Part shown: piece by piece, positions 25,731 to 34,995 of the stretch | How the letters are laid out: each line of letters starts with the position of its first letter | Numbering within the stretch: position 1 is the first letter of the stretch | Assembly (NCBI GenBank): GCA_018402345.1 | Contig: JAGYIV010000012.1 | Location: 373,813-416,009, forward strand | Reading direction: 5' to 3' | Length of the DNA: 42,197 nt | Source of the DNA: Terrimicrobiaceae bacterium | GTDB taxonomy: Bacteria; Verrucomicrobiota; Verrucomicrobiia; Chthoniobacterales; Terrimicrobiaceae | The notes under the pieces: generated by a model | What the model was told of the DNA's origin: nothing | Database searches by the model: none | What the model saw: the letters and a program-made list of their open reading frames with translations, nothing else | Translations under genes and position numbers: made by a program

Positions 25731-28700
25731 ATGTTTCAAAAAATCCCTCCCCAGATTGTCGTTGAAGGCAGCAAAGCGTCTGTTCATGGGGCGATGCGGT
25801 CGGTAGTCGGTTTCAAAAAGAGGGCGTCTTCATCGCTCACAGGTGCAGGATTCCGGACGGGATATTGCCAGATGTTTGGAATGTTGAAAGCGGTCATCGC
25901 GATTGTTGGGATGGGTGTTGCTCAACAGATGGGCTCAGCAGTCGCGGGCACTTACACATGGACGGGAGCAACCTCGGGAAACTTCGGAGTTACCACCAAC
26001 TGGGATACGGCACCGACATTCAACAACACGGCTGATCTGATTTTCGATGCGGCGAGTGCGAATTCGACAACGGGTTCGCCTTCGTTTTTAGGAGCGACCA
26101 GGACCATCCGCTCAATGACTTTCGAGGCCGATGCTGATACGGATTTAATGATTCTATTAGCGACCACCACTGCAGATACCACTGCTGCCAATGCTTTTAT
26201 GGGGTCAAGCACCGGAACGGCAAGTATCGTTATTAATGCCGGCGCCACGGGGAACTTTCAGTTAGGCAATGCTCAAGGAGTGTTGAGGCTCGACAGCAAT
26301 CTTCTGGTAGATCATAGCGGCAGTGGGAACCTCACGATTCGAGCGATTTCTGTCCCTGGTGCCGGACAAATAAAATACATCACGAAGAATGGAACGGGAA
26401 CCCTCGTCTTGGGGGTGGGGGGAACCATCAACTATCTTTACCAAGGCGGGTTGGTCCTGAATTCCGGAACCGTAATCACAAGAAACAACGCGTCTACTCT
26501 CGGCACAACGGCTGCGACTTTGGCTTTGAACGGTGGCGTGCTGAAGTTCATGCACTCTGGAAACGCCAACTTCAACAGGAATACCACCGTTAGCGGAGAC
26601 GCTAAAATCATTACCTCCAACTTTTCCGGTGGTGCCGGTCTCAATTACACCCTCGGAACCCTTTCGATTGGTGAATACACGCTCTCGGTGGACGGTGAAG
26701 ACTTCACCTCTGGAACTGGCCAAGTCACCTTCGGCGCGACCACGCTCACCGGCAATGCCGTTTTCAATGTCACCAATCCCACCAGTGGCTCGGGCGTCAC
26801 GAACTTGAACCTTGGAGCAATCGGGGATGGGGGTTCGGGATTTGGGCTCACGAAAAGCGGCGATGGCACCCTGACGATCAATGCCACAAACACCTACACG
26901 GGGCCGACGATTGTGAATGCCGGCACATTGGCGCTTGGCACCGCTGGAACTCTTTCCTCGAGCACCGCATTGACCGTCAATGGCACCCTCACGATGAATG
27001 CCATCTCCGGATCCTCCCTCACCGTGGCTTCGCTTTCAGGTAACAGCAGCGGATCGATTGTGATCGGTGCCAAATCGCTCATCGCCGGAGACGGCACGAG
27101 CACGGATGTCGGCGGGGTGATCAGCGGAGCGAGTGGTGCGCTCACCAAAGACGGGGCGGGCACGCTGAGCCTCTCAGGTGCGAACACCTATACTGGAGCG
27201 ACAACCATCAATGCCGGCACGCTCCAGATCGGCAACGGCGGCTCGACAGGCAGCCTTTCCACGAGCAGCGCGATCACGAACGACAGCGCGCTGGCATTCA
27301 ATCGCAGTGACACCATTACCCAAGGCACGGATTTCACCGCGACTGCGATTAGCGGTTCGGGCTCCCTGGTTCAAAATGGCTCAGGGACACTGATCCTGAG
27401 TTCCGCCAACACCTACACTGGCGGCACGGTGCTCAATGCCGGCACGATCCAGATCGACAATGCCAATGCGCTCAACTCTACGGGCAACCTCACCTTTGGC
27501 GGTGGTGCGTTGCTTTATGGCAGTGGCATCACCGAGGATTTCTCGGCACGCTTTAAAAACAGCGGCTCGGCCATCGTGATCGATACCAATGGCCAAAACA
27601 TCGCCTTCGCCAGCGTGATCGATTCGTCCAACAGCGGCGGGCTGACAAAAAACGGAGCCGGCGATCTCACGATCTCGGGCTCGAACACCTTCACCGGCGA
27701 TGTCACGCTGAATACCGGCCGCCTGATCCTTGGCAACGACTCGGCGTTGGACGGCGCGTCGGGAAGCATCGTGATCAACAGCGGCACGCTGGATGTCACC
27801 GCCGCCCGCACACTCAGCGGGAACAAGGCGCAACACTGGAATGGCAACTTCACCTTCGCCGGGTCGAACACGCTAAACATGGGCACCGGTGCGGTGACGC
27901 TCGGGGCGAATTCGACGGTCACTGTCAGTGCGAGCACACTGACTGTCGGCGGAGATTTATCCGGCACAGGCTACGGCCTCGGCAAGAGCGGTGCAGGCAC
28001 GCTGGTGCTCTCGGGAAGCAATTCCTACACAGGCGCGACGACGGTGAATTCGGGAACGGTGCTCTTTGACGGAGTGAACGCCCTTTCCTCCAGCTCCTCG
28101 GTCTTGGATGCCGGCACCGCGACCCTGAGCTTCCTCGATGGAGCGACCAGCAACATCACGACCTCGGGCGGCCTCACACTGAACAACAGCACGTTTGTCT
28201 TCGACCTCAGCGGATCCTCGGCGGACCGCTTGAACTTCGGTGGATCGGCCTCCCTGAGCGGCACGAACACGATCAATATCAATTTCCTGAGTCCGGCGAA
28301 CGCCGGCAACTTCACCCTCCTCACCGCCGCCGGGGGGCTCAATTCCTCGTGGAGCCTCGATCCGAGCGTGCTCCAGTCTGGCTTCACTTTCACGCTGGAT
28401 CAATCCTCGGCGACGCAATTGGTCCTCGTTGTCGCCTTCAGCTCCAGCGGGCGTTACTGGACAGGCGAGGCCAGTAATAATTGGTCGGGGGTGAATTTCA
28501 GCACCTCCTCAAACGGTTCGGCCACGCTCTCGGGGGCGGATTTGGATGCGGACTCCGACTTGATCTTCGCGGGCGACACGCCAACCAACCTCGCGACGGT
28601 GATTTCCTCGAACTACACGATCGGCTCTCTGGCCGTGAGCACAGCGGGGGTTTCGATCAATGGATCCCACACAATCACGGCGAACAAAACCGGCGACGCC

Positions 28701-31244
28701 ACCTACAGTGTCACCGCCGCCAGCGGGACCACCAATATCGGCGCGACCCTCGCAGGTGCGGGGGCCGGACTCACCATGGCCGGGGGAGGCACCCTTGCCC
28801 TCAACGCCGCAAATTCCTACGGCGGCAACACGACCGTGACTTCTGGAACGCTGGCGATCAACAACGCGGGCGCCATTTCGAGTGGGACTCTCGTCATAAC
28901 TGGTGGTTCGTTGAACAATACCAGCGGCGGAGCCATCACGCTCTCCACAAACAACGCCCAAAGCTGGAATAGCGACTTCGCTTTTATCGGCACAAATGAT
29001 TTGAACCTCGGCACCGGTGCTGTGACGCTCGGCGCCACCCGAGTGGTTACTGTCACAGCAGGCAACCTCACGGTCGGCGGCAATATCGGCGCTACTGCGT
29101 TCGGCATCACCAAGGAAGGAGCCGGCACGCTGCTGCTCTCGGGGTCGAATGCCTACACCGGCACCACCACAATCAATGCGGGAACGCTTCGCATCTCCGG
29201 CGGCAATGCGATCAGTGACTCCGGTGTCGTGACTCTGGCCGATGCCTCGGGAGTTGCCTTTCAAGTCAACAGCAGTGAAACGATTGCCTCTCTGCGAGGT
29301 GGGGGATCAACGGGCGGCACTGTCACGGTGGCTTCTGCGCAAACCCTCACGGTCGCCGAGAGTGGCTCGCAGACATTTTCAGGCGTCATCTCGGGGGCTG
29401 GCGCTTTGACACTCAACGGCAGCGGCACCATGTCACTGGCTGGTGCGAATACCTACTCCGGAGGCACGACGATCACGGCGGGAACACTGTCGATCGGCGT
29501 TGGAGGCACAACGGGCTCGCTGTCCACCTCAAGCACCATCGTCAACAACGGGGCGCTGGCATTCAATCGCTCCAACACCATCACCCAAGGCACGGATTTC
29601 ACCTCCTCGGCGATCAGCGGCTCTGGTGCACTCGTTCAAAACGGCAGTGGAACCACGATTCTCACGGCGGATCACAGCTACACAGGTGCGACCATTATCA
29701 ATGCCGGCACTCTGCAAATCGGCAACGGCGGCACCAGTGGATCGCTGGCCACAACCAGCGCGATTACAAATAATAGTTCCCTTGCCTTCAACCGCTCGGA
29801 TGACATCACTCAAGGCACCCACTTCAGCGCGAACATCACCGGCTCCGGCACCCTTATCAAAAACGGCACAGGCAACCTCACCATTGGCGTGGCGAACAGC
29901 TACACCGGCGGCACAGTCATCAATGCCGGAACGCTCCAAATCCGCAATGCCAGCGCGCTCGGCACCTCCGGCGCGATCTCCTTCGGTGGCGGCACGCTCC
30001 AATGGGGGAATGTAACGACCGACCTCTCCTCACGCCTCAGCACGGCTGGCGGGCAGGATTTCAAGTTTGATACGAATGGTAACCTGGTCACATTCAACAC
30101 GGGCATCAACAATGCCGGGGGAACAGTCACTAAAGATGGGTCTAACGCCTTGCGGCTTGCCATAACCAACACATTTTCGTCACTCACGATCAATGGCGGC
30201 AATGTCCGCGGCGGCAACAATGCGAACACCTTCGGTGGAGCCGGGGCGACCGTCTATATGAATGCCGGTTCCTTGAGCTTTTTCACCAACTCTGCTGCGA
30301 ATGGAAACTATACCCACAACAACCTTGTCATCCAAGGCGACGCCACCCTTACAAATGTCAACAGTGGCGGCAGCACGGCGACCTACTTCCAGTTTGGAAA
30401 CCTGACTGTCGGATCAAACACACTTACCATCGAGCCCGGCGATGCTGGAGTGGGAACAGGTGACGCCAAGATCACGATCACCAACACCACCACGCTGGCG
30501 GGCGACGCGACATTCAACATCACCGATCGCGCCAACAATGTTCTCGCCTTGAACGGGGTCACACAAAGCGGCGGCACGCGCGGCTTGACCAAGACCGGCG
30601 CTGGCACGCTGCAACTCAACGGCACAAGCACCTTCACCGGCACCACGACGATCAGCGCCGGCGTCTTGGAAGCCGCTGCCGCCAATGCGCTCGGAAGCAC
30701 AGCAACCATCAATGTGAACGGCGGCTCGCTCCTCGTGACCGCCGACAACGCGATTGGAAATACCACCGGCATCGATCTCGCCGGCGGCAACTTGGCATTC
30801 AGCGGCAATGTGACCGACACGATCGGCGCGCTCACGCTCTCGGCGAACTCGGTGATCGACCTCGGCACTGGCAGCGTGGTGGCGATCTTTGCGGATCTAT
30901 TTATGGGCAGTTACACGCTGGCGGTGCACAACTGGACCGGCACGACGCTCTGGAACGGCGGCACCGGCAACAACACGGACCAGATTTATTTCAACCGGGC
31001 ACTCGGTAGCGGTGAGCTTGATCGGATCAGCTTCTACAGCGATTTCGGAAGCAGCTTCCTGGGGACCGGATTCCAGCTCGGCCTCGGAAGTGGCTTCCAA
31101 TACGAGGTGATCCCCGTGCCCGAAGCGGAGACATGGGTGGGGGCGGCGTTGCTGCTTGTGGGCGCAGGCGTGGCGTGGATGCGCGGACGCTGCCGGCGGA
31201 GGGCGAACATGGTTGGACAGGATTTGCAGGCCGCCCTGCGGTGA
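25731..31244 (+). CDS. Giant beta-strand-repeat surface protein with PEP-CTERM-like sorting signal
   Basis: This 1837-aa protein has an extended N-terminal region with a signal-type hydrophobic segment (AVIAIVGMGVAQQMGSAVAG, about 55-74). The passenger is built from about 12 or 13 autotransporter-associated beta-strand repeats of the form LTKxGxGTLxLxGxNxYTGxTTINAGTL. It should fold as a long beta-helix that reaches outside the cell. The C-terminus has VPEAETW, a hydrophobic helix (VGAALLLVGAGVAWM) and an Arg-rich cluster, i.e. a PEP-CTERM-like signal, although the usual VPEPxTW is altered to VPEAETW. No autotransporter barrel is present, so sorting by an exosortase-type system is likelier. 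The coding sequence is Gly/Thr/Asn/Ser-rich. It probably acts as an adhesin or matrix scaffold. One of the shared operators lies 24 bases upstream. Confidence 0.93.
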   Translation: MFQKIPPQIVVEGSKASVHGAMRSVVGFKKRASSSLTGAGFRTGYCQMFGMLKAVIAIVGMGVAQQMGSAVAGTYTWTGATSGNFGVTTNWDTAPTFNNTADLIFDAASANSTTGSPSFLGATRTIRSMTFEADADTDLMILLATTTADTTAANAFMGSSTGTASIVINAGATGNFQLGNAQGVLRLDSNLLVDHSGSGNLTIRAISVPGAGQIKYITKNGTGTLVLGVGGTINYLYQGGLVLNSGTVITRNNASTLGTTAATLALNGGVLKFMHSGNANFNRNTTVSGDAKIITSNFSGGAGLNYTLGTLSIGEYTLSVDGEDFTSGTGQVTFGATTLTGNAVFNVTNPTSGSGVTNLNLGAIGDGGSGFGLTKSGDGTLTINATNTYTGPTIVNAGTLALGTAGTLSSSTALTVNGTLTMNAISGSSLTVASLSGNSSGSIVIGAKSLIAGDGTSTDVGGVISGASGALTKDGAGTLSLSGANTYTGATTINAGTLQIGNGGSTGSLSTSSAITNDSALAFNRSDTITQGTDFTATAISGSGSLVQNGSGTLILSSANTYTGGTVLNAGTIQIDNANALNSTGNLTFGGGALLYGSGITEDFSARFKNSGSAIVIDTNGQNIAFASVIDSSNSGGLTKNGAGDLTISGSNTFTGDVTLNTGRLILGNDSALDGASGSIVINSGTLDVTAARTLSGNKAQHWNGNFTFAGSNTLNMGTGAVTLGANSTVTVSASTLTVGGDLSGTGYGLGKSGAGTLVLSGSNSYTGATTVNSGTVLFDGVNALSSSSSVLDAGTATLSFLDGATSNITTSGGLTLNNSTFVFDLSGSSADRLNFGGSASLSGTNTININFLSPANAGNFTLLTAAGGLNSSWSLDPSVLQSGFTFTLDQSSATQLVLVVAFSSSGRYWTGEASNNWSGVNFSTSSNGSATLSGADLDADSDLIFAGDTPTNLATVISSNYTIGSLAVSTAGVSINGSHTITANKTGDATYSVTAASGTTNIGATLAGAGAGLTMAGGGTLALNAANSYGGNTTVTSGTLAINNAGAISSGTLVITGGSLNNTSGGAITLSTNNAQSWNSDFAFIGTNDLNLGTGAVTLGATRVVTVTAGNLTVGGNIGATAFGITKEGAGTLLLSGSNAYTGTTTINAGTLRISGGNAISDSGVVTLADASGVAFQVNSSETIASLRGGGSTGGTVTVASAQTLTVAESGSQTFSGVISGAGALTLNGSGTMSLAGANTYSGGTTITAGTLSIGVGGTTGSLSTSSTIVNNGALAFNRSNTITQGTDFTSSAISGSGALVQNGSGTTILTADHSYTGATIINAGTLQIGNGGTSGSLATTSAITNNSSLAFNRSDDITQGTHFSANITGSGTLIKNGTGNLTIGVANSYTGGTVINAGTLQIRNASALGTSGAISFGGGTLQWGNVTTDLSSRLSTAGGQDFKFDTNGNLVTFNTGINNAGGTVTKDGSNALRLAITNTFSSLTINGGNVRGGNNANTFGGAGATVYMNAGSLSFFTNSAANGNYTHNNLVIQGDATLTNVNSGGSTATYFQFGNLTVGSNTLTIEPGDAGVGTGDAKITITNTTTLAGDATFNITDRANNVLALNGVTQSGGTRGLTKTGAGTLQLNGTSTFTGTTTISAGVLEAAAANALGSTATINVNGGSLLVTADNAIGNTTGIDLAGGNLAFSGNVTDTIGALTLSANSVIDLGTGSVVAIFADLFMGSYTLAVHNWTGTTLWNGGTGNNTDQIYFNRALGSGELDRISFYSDFGSSFLGTGFQLGLGSGFQYEVIPVPEAETWVGAALLLVGAGVAWMRGRCRRRANMVGQDLQAALR
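27180..29900 (+). repeat. Three long coding repeats inside the giant beta-strand-repeat gene
   Basis: A module of about 80 residues recurs at about 27180-27400, 29440-29670 and 29680-29900. It holds TYTGATTINAGTLQIGNGG, GSLSTSSAITN, LAFNRSDTITQGTDF and GSGSLVQNGSGT with small changes. These copies are longer and more alike than the other beta-strand repeats, so they are probably recent internal duplications. Confidence 0.8.
31114..31205 (+). other. PEP-CTERM-like sorting signal coding region
   Basis: The segment encodes PVPEAETW, then a hydrophobic segment of about 17 residues, then RGRCRRR. This is the tripartite layout of exosortase substrates, with an atypical proline-alanine change in the motif. 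No exosortase gene is in the window. Confidence 0.7.
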
Positions 31245-31266
31245 AGCTGCCGTTGAATTCGGGGAA

Positions 31267-31330
31267 GGCGTGAAAAGTCACGCCCTGCCGCCACGGTTCC
31301 CATGGGGGTGGGGCCGTGGCGGTTTTCGTT
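31267..31330 (+). terminator. Two tandem hairpins after the giant repeat-protein gene
   Basis: The first hairpin is GGCGTGA-AAAG-TCACGCC (31267-31284). The second has CCGCCACGG (31288-31296) pairing with CCGTGGCGG (31314-31322) and is followed by TTTTCGTT. The second looks like a rho-independent terminator with a short T tract. Confidence 0.65.
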
Positions 31331-31384
31331 GGCAGGCGGCCTCTGACTCGCTCCTGAAATCCCAGAGCACTCGGCGTTTCGGAA

Positions 31385-32350
31385 TCACCCGCGGAAGGTC
31401 AGGAAATCAAATGTGGCATCGCTGAAGCCGGGGAGTCCCTCGTGGCTGAAGTCGGGATAGATGAATGGCGTCTTTTTCGTCACGATGTTGTTGTAGACCG
31501 CGAATTGGGTGGATGGCGGGCAGATCGGGTCTTGGAGTGTGAGGGCCATGACGACCTCCGCCTTCACGCGCGGGGCGAGGTGGTGGACATCGATATAGCC
31601 GAGCGTTTCGAAGATTTTTTCACGATTGGCTGCGTGGGGATCGAAGCTGCGGAGGTAGGTCTTCAACTCCGCGTAGGCATCCTTCGCGAGATCCATTTCC
31701 CACACGCGGAGGTAGTCGGAGAGGAACGGGTAAACCGAGACGCAGCGGGCGATGCGGGGTTCCAGCGCGGCACAGGCGATCGAGAGCGCGCCGCCTTGGG
31801 AGCCGCCATTGGTGGCCATCCGCGAGGCGTCGGTCTCCTCGAGCGAGGCCACCACGCGGGCAAGTTGCACGGTATCGAGGAAGATCGAGCGGTAGAGAAG
31901 CTTCTCCGGCCCCTCGGCGAGGCCGCGAATGATATGGCCTTGGAGGGTATTTCCCCTCGTGCCGCCTAAATCCTCGCTACGCCCCGCCTGGCCGCGGCAG
32001 TCCATCGCCGCCACGGCGACGCCATCGCCGGAGTAGCGCAGCTTGTCGATCCATTCCCCGCTGTGCCCAGAATACCCGTGGAATTCAAGGATGGCGGGGT
32101 GGGGGGCTTCGGGATTTTTTGGACGCACGTATTTGGCATAGATGCGCGCGCCGCCGATGCCGGTGAATGTAAGATCGAAAGCCTCGCTGCGGGCGGGCGA
32201 GATGGCGTCGGTGAGCTTGAGTTCCGGCGCGGGATCGGTCGCGTCGAGTTCGCGCAGCGCGCGGAGCCAGTATTCATCGAAGTCAGCGGGCTTCGGGTTC
32301 GTGCCGGTGTAGGTGTTGAGTTCAGCGAGTGGCTTGTCGAGGCAGGGCAT
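31385..32350 (-). CDS. Acetyl xylan esterase-like (AXE1 family) cytoplasmic carbohydrate esterase
   Basis: This 321-aa alpha/beta hydrolase has no signal peptide. Motifs are PAILEFHGYSGHSGEWID, VAAMDCRGQAGRSED (typical of AXE1/cephalosporin-C deacetylase proteins), the nucleophile in ATNGGSQGGALS, the aspartate in LTLQDPICPPST, and the histidine in DFSHEGLPGF. It removes acetyl groups from sugars or oligosaccharides taken up by the cell. It is on the minus strand, downstream of the mutarotase gene and probably cotranscribed with it. A 38-bp palindrome lies between them (32447-32484), so transcription may be modulated there. ATG 32350 is the natural start (MPCLDKPLAELN). Confidence 0.92.
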   Translation of the reverse strand: MPCLDKPLAELNTYTGTNPKPADFDEYWLRALRELDATDPAPELKLTDAISPARSEAFDLTFTGIGGARIYAKYVRPKNPEAPHPAILEFHGYSGHSGEWIDKLRYSGDGVAVAAMDCRGQAGRSEDLGGTRGNTLQGHIIRGLAEGPEKLLYRSIFLDTVQLARVVASLEETDASRMATNGGSQGGALSIACAALEPRIARCVSVYPFLSDYLRVWEMDLAKDAYAELKTYLRSFDPHAANREKIFETLGYIDVHHLAPRVKAEVVMALTLQDPICPPSTQFAVYNNIVTKKTPFIYPDFSHEGLPGFSDATFDFLTFRG

Positions 32351-32446
32351 GGGAGTGGTGTGTTGAAAAGTGGTGGTCGATGAGAGCGGGCGATTTGTTT
32401 TCTGCCACGGAGTTCGCCCCCGTGTCGATCAGAGCCGCTTTCCCGG

Positions 32447-32484
32447 CCGCAACTTTTTTGGCCGATCGGACAAAAAAGTTGCGG
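32447..32484. repeat. 38-bp palindromic repeat, copy 5 (symmetric class)
   Basis: The left arm is CCGCAACTTTTTTGGCC and the right arm GGACAAAAAAGTTGCGG around GATC, with one mismatch between the arms. It lies 43 bases after the mutarotase stop codon and 96 bases before the AXE1-like start, counting in the direction of transcription. Confidence 0.92.
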
Positions 32485-32527
32485 ACTTTTTGGGTGGCGG
32501 AACTCAACCGCTGGCCCGCGGGGGAGA

Positions 32528-32857
32528 TCAGGCCATGTGGAAGCACTCCGAGAGCGTCTTGCTGGCCGGTGAGCCATCCGTGTTTGTGACCATGAGATCG
32601 GCCATGTGGGCCCACCAGCGCTGGCAAACGTCGGTTTCGGCGATCGCATTCCACCGCTCCTCGCTCTCGATCTCCGCGTAGCCGAAAAGCTCGTTCGTTT
32701 CCGGATTCAGGTGGATCGAGTAATTCGACACGCCATGCGCGCGGAGCGTGGCCTCAAGCTCAGGCCAGATCGGGCTGTGGCGGCGGGTGTATTCCTCGGC
32801 TGTGCCGGGCTTGATGCTGAGAATGAACGCCTTGCGGATTGTGGTGGATTTGCTCAT
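32528..32857 (-). CDS. rhaM: L-rhamnose mutarotase-like protein
   Basis: This 109-aa cytoplasmic protein starts at ATG 32857. A longer frame from 32896 exists, but the family begins near IRKAFILSIKPG. It has the marks of the RhaM/YiiL family: RKAFILSIKPGTAEEYTRRH, WPELEATLRAHGVSNYSIHL, TNELFGYAEIESEERWNAIA and CQRWWAHMADLM. This enzyme interconverts the anomers of L-rhamnose (or L-fucose for related mutarotases). It is small and normal in length. It heads a two-gene minus-strand unit with the AXE1-like esterase, and an operator-like palindrome lies 35 bases upstream. The presence of rhamnose/fucose-type handling agrees with the sulfatases. Confidence 0.92.
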   Translation of the reverse strand: MSKSTTIRKAFILSIKPGTAEEYTRRHSPIWPELEATLRAHGVSNYSIHLNPETNELFGYAEIESEERWNAIAETDVCQRWWAHMADLMVTNTDGSPASKTLSECFHMA

Positions 32858-32891
32858 AAACCAGTCGTTTATAAGCCTCGACATCAAAAAA

Positions 32892-32905
32892 TGCAAACAA
32901 TTGTA
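32892..32905. promoter_or_regulatory. Putative operator TRCAAW-N2-WTTGYA, site 7
   Basis: TGCAAA-CA-ATTGTA lies 35 bases upstream of the minus-strand mutarotase start and 73 bases before the pseudopilin start at 32978. It probably controls the mutarotase unit. Confidence 0.65.
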
Positions 32906-32977
32906 TTCGGTGTTGACTTGCGTTGGAAACCTCGGTAACTTCCGACACTGCCATTGCAGCCCCCATCGCCCTCCAGC

Positions 32978-33676
32978 ATGTCAAAAAAATGGACCAGTTC
33001 TATAGTAAACGGCAGGGTGGGGGCATTGCAGTGGTCTATATGTTTCAAATGTCGACATGCAGGATTTTCGCTCGTCGAACTTTTGGTTGTGGTTTCGATC
33101 ATTGGAATCTTGGCGGCATTTGCGATTCCTGCACTAAGTTCGATTGCTGGCGCTCGGGGCAGCGTCAATGCGGCCTACGACCTTTCCCAAGCCATTGAAT
33201 TGGCGCGGAGCCAAGCCATAGCCCGGCGCACTTATGTTTGGATTGGGTTGGAGAATTCTGAGAGTTTTGGGAATCGAAGCCTGCGCTTGGGCGGAGTCTA
33301 CTCCAAAGATGGATCCAGCAATGCAAGCAGCGCCAACTTGGCACCACTCTTTCGGTCAATCAAAATGGTTGGAATTTGGGTGGTTGGGGCGGTCAGCGGA
33401 TTGCAAATACCCTCCAATTCCGTGGCTTTGGCCACAAACTCTGCGGGGATTTCATTTGAGTCTGGCAACGATAGCTTTCCGCAAAAAAAGACCGTGACAT
33501 TTACACCCACAGGCGAGGCGATGCTTGATGGTCAACCGTCGGCAACAACGGCATTTGATCAAAATATCCTTATCGGGCTCAGGCAATATCGCGGAGCTAA
33601 CGAGAGCACCAACAACGATATTGCTGTGCTTGTCGATGGGAGTTCTGGAATTCCATTCATCGTGCGTAAACAGTGA
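32978..33676 (+). CDS. Pseudopilin, GspH-like (resembles Verru_Chthon cassette protein D)
   Basis: ATG 32978 gives 232 residues. A long basic leader ends at a prepilin peptidase site, AG-FSLVELLVVVSI, followed by the usual hydrophobic N-helix. The mature part has ARSQAIARRTYVWIGLEN and a beta-rich C-terminus. It would be cut and methylated by a prepilin peptidase and inserted in a type II/IV-like fibre. It is first of four overlapping genes whose order and sizes resemble the Verru_Chthon cassette defined from Verrucomicrobium and Chthoniobacter. The cassette label comes from memory of family descriptions. Its stop overlaps the next start (GTGA). Confidence 0.85.
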   Translation: MSKKWTSSIVNGRVGALQWSICFKCRHAGFSLVELLVVVSIIGILAAFAIPALSSIAGARGSVNAAYDLSQAIELARSQAIARRTYVWIGLENSESFGNRSLRLGGVYSKDGSSNASSANLAPLFRSIKMVGIWVVGAVSGLQIPSNSVALATNSAGISFESGNDSFPQKKTVTFTPTGEAMLDGQPSATTAFDQNILIGLRQYRGANESTNNDIAVLVDGSSGIPFIVRKQ

Positions 33677-34170
33677 AAAAGCGTTGTTTCATATCGGCTT
33701 TCTCGCTGGTGGAGGTTGTTTTAGCTATTGGGATCATAAGCTTTGCTCTGTTGGCCGTGATTGGATTGCTTCCTGTAGGAATGAAGTCTGCCCAAAACAG
33801 CCGAGAGCAGGCGGCGGCGGCGAATGTCATGAATGGAATCGCAAATGCCTTAAGGTGTGCTGAAACGGTCGATGGCACAAATTTCTCCTACTCGTATGCT
33901 GGTGAATCATTTGAATACAAAATTGGCGGGGCTTCCACAACGGAGCAATGGACATTGGATTTGAATGGACAGCCCGCCGGCGATGGCACTTGGGCTCGCC
34001 TCAAGGCCCTGCTGATCATCACTCCTCCGTCGACTCCTGTATCGAATGGTGATGCAGTGATTTCTATTGCCTGGCCTGCGCAGTCGCCCAATCTGGAGTG
34101 GAATGGAACGAACTGGGACAATGCCCAAGGCCAAGTGGCAACGCGCCTTCAGTTTTTTTCCAGAAGATGA
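33673..34170 (+). CDS. Pseudopilin, GspI/PilV-like (resembles Verru_Chthon cassette protein B)
   Basis: GTG 33673 overlaps the preceding stop, and the 165-aa product has a very short leader (MKKRCFISA) followed by the prepilin site A-FSLVEVVLAIGIISFALLA. The residue before the Phe is Ala instead of the usual Gly, so cleavage by a standard peptidase may differ. The mature domain is small and has GGASTTEQWTLDLNGQPAGD. It would be a minor pilin that helps start fibre assembly. The gene is translationally coupled on both sides (34167-34170 ATGA with the next gene). Confidence 0.85.
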   Translation: MKKRCFISAFSLVEVVLAIGIISFALLAVIGLLPVGMKSAQNSREQAAAANVMNGIANALRCAETVDGTNFSYSYAGESFEYKIGGASTTEQWTLDLNGQPAGDGTWARLKALLIITPPSTPVSNGDAVISIAWPAQSPNLEWNGTNWDNAQGQVATRLQFFSRR

Positions 34171-34988
34171 AGATCGGAACTAACATGCATTTTTCGAAAC
34201 CATCGGCGGCGTTTACGCTGATAGAGTTGCTTACAGCCATGGCGGTGCTGGCTTTGGTTATGGTGATGCTGCTGCAGGTCATTGATGGGGTGCTAAGAAG
34301 CACACGCCTGCATTCCCAACAAATGGATTCCGCAGCAGCGGCACGACGCGCGCTGGACATGCTGGCGCTGGATATTTCCTCTGGAATCGTAGGAGAAAGT
34401 GCAACGATTCTTGTCTCCAGGGCAACGACTCCAGTCCTGGCACTGCTGACAGATCGGCGTGGCACCAATAGCGCGGATCACCGTTTTCTTGCAGTGTCAT
34501 ACAGTCTCGAAGAAAACTCTCTTGTAAGAAGTTACAGGTCGGTTTCATTTCAAGAAGCGGATCTGTTGTCTTCGGCCATAGATACAAATGGCGCGGCATC
34601 ATCTGCTATGGCCGACGGAATTTTAGGATTAAAAATCCAAGTTGCTACTCACTCCGGAATCCATGCAATCACTGGTGTGCCCGCGTCTAACTATCTTACC
34701 GCCAACTATAATAGATTTTCTGTGCCCTCGGGCTGGTTGGCTCTTATGACACCATCAGCAACCTTTGCAAGCAATCTGACAAATCGTGCGCAGGCATTGG
34801 ATGTCTGGATCGCTGCTGTTGATGATCAAAACAAACGACTTCTTGATGACACGGAAACACTTGCTGCCGCTAAAAACTCCCTTGGCGCTGATCCTGCACT
34901 TTGGCGATCGAATATAGATAGCGCCGTTCTCCCAATGCCTGCAAAAAATGCGATCCAGATTTTGAACAAGACAATCCCGCTCCCCTGA
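34167..34988 (+). CDS. Pseudopilin, GspJ-like (resembles Verru_Chthon cassette protein C)
   Basis: ATG 34167 overlaps the previous stop and gives 273 residues. A later ATG at 34185 would also leave the prepilin segment intact. The leader ends SKPSAA-FTLIELLTAMAVLALV, with Ala before the Phe as in the preceding gene. The rest contains SAAAARRALDMLALDISSGIV and a long C-terminal region (about 150-260) with WLALMTPSATFASNLTNRAQ. It is a minor pseudopilin. The cassette A gene begins 7 bases downstream. Confidence 0.83.
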   Translation: MKIGTNMHFSKPSAAFTLIELLTAMAVLALVMVMLLQVIDGVLRSTRLHSQQMDSAAAARRALDMLALDISSGIVGESATILVSRATTPVLALLTDRRGTNSADHRFLAVSYSLEENSLVRSYRSVSFQEADLLSSAIDTNGAASSAMADGILGLKIQVATHSGIHAITGVPASNYLTANYNRFSVPSGWLALMTPSATFASNLTNRAQALDVWIAAVDDQNKRLLDDTETLAAAKNSLGADPALWRSNIDSAVLPMPAKNAIQILNKTIPLP

Positions 34989-34995
34989 AAATGGC

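Noticed and set aside
28509-29264. Minus-strand frames inside the giant repeat gene
   Set aside because: They are mirror frames of the repetitive coding sequence; they repeat with its period and carry no independent motifs.
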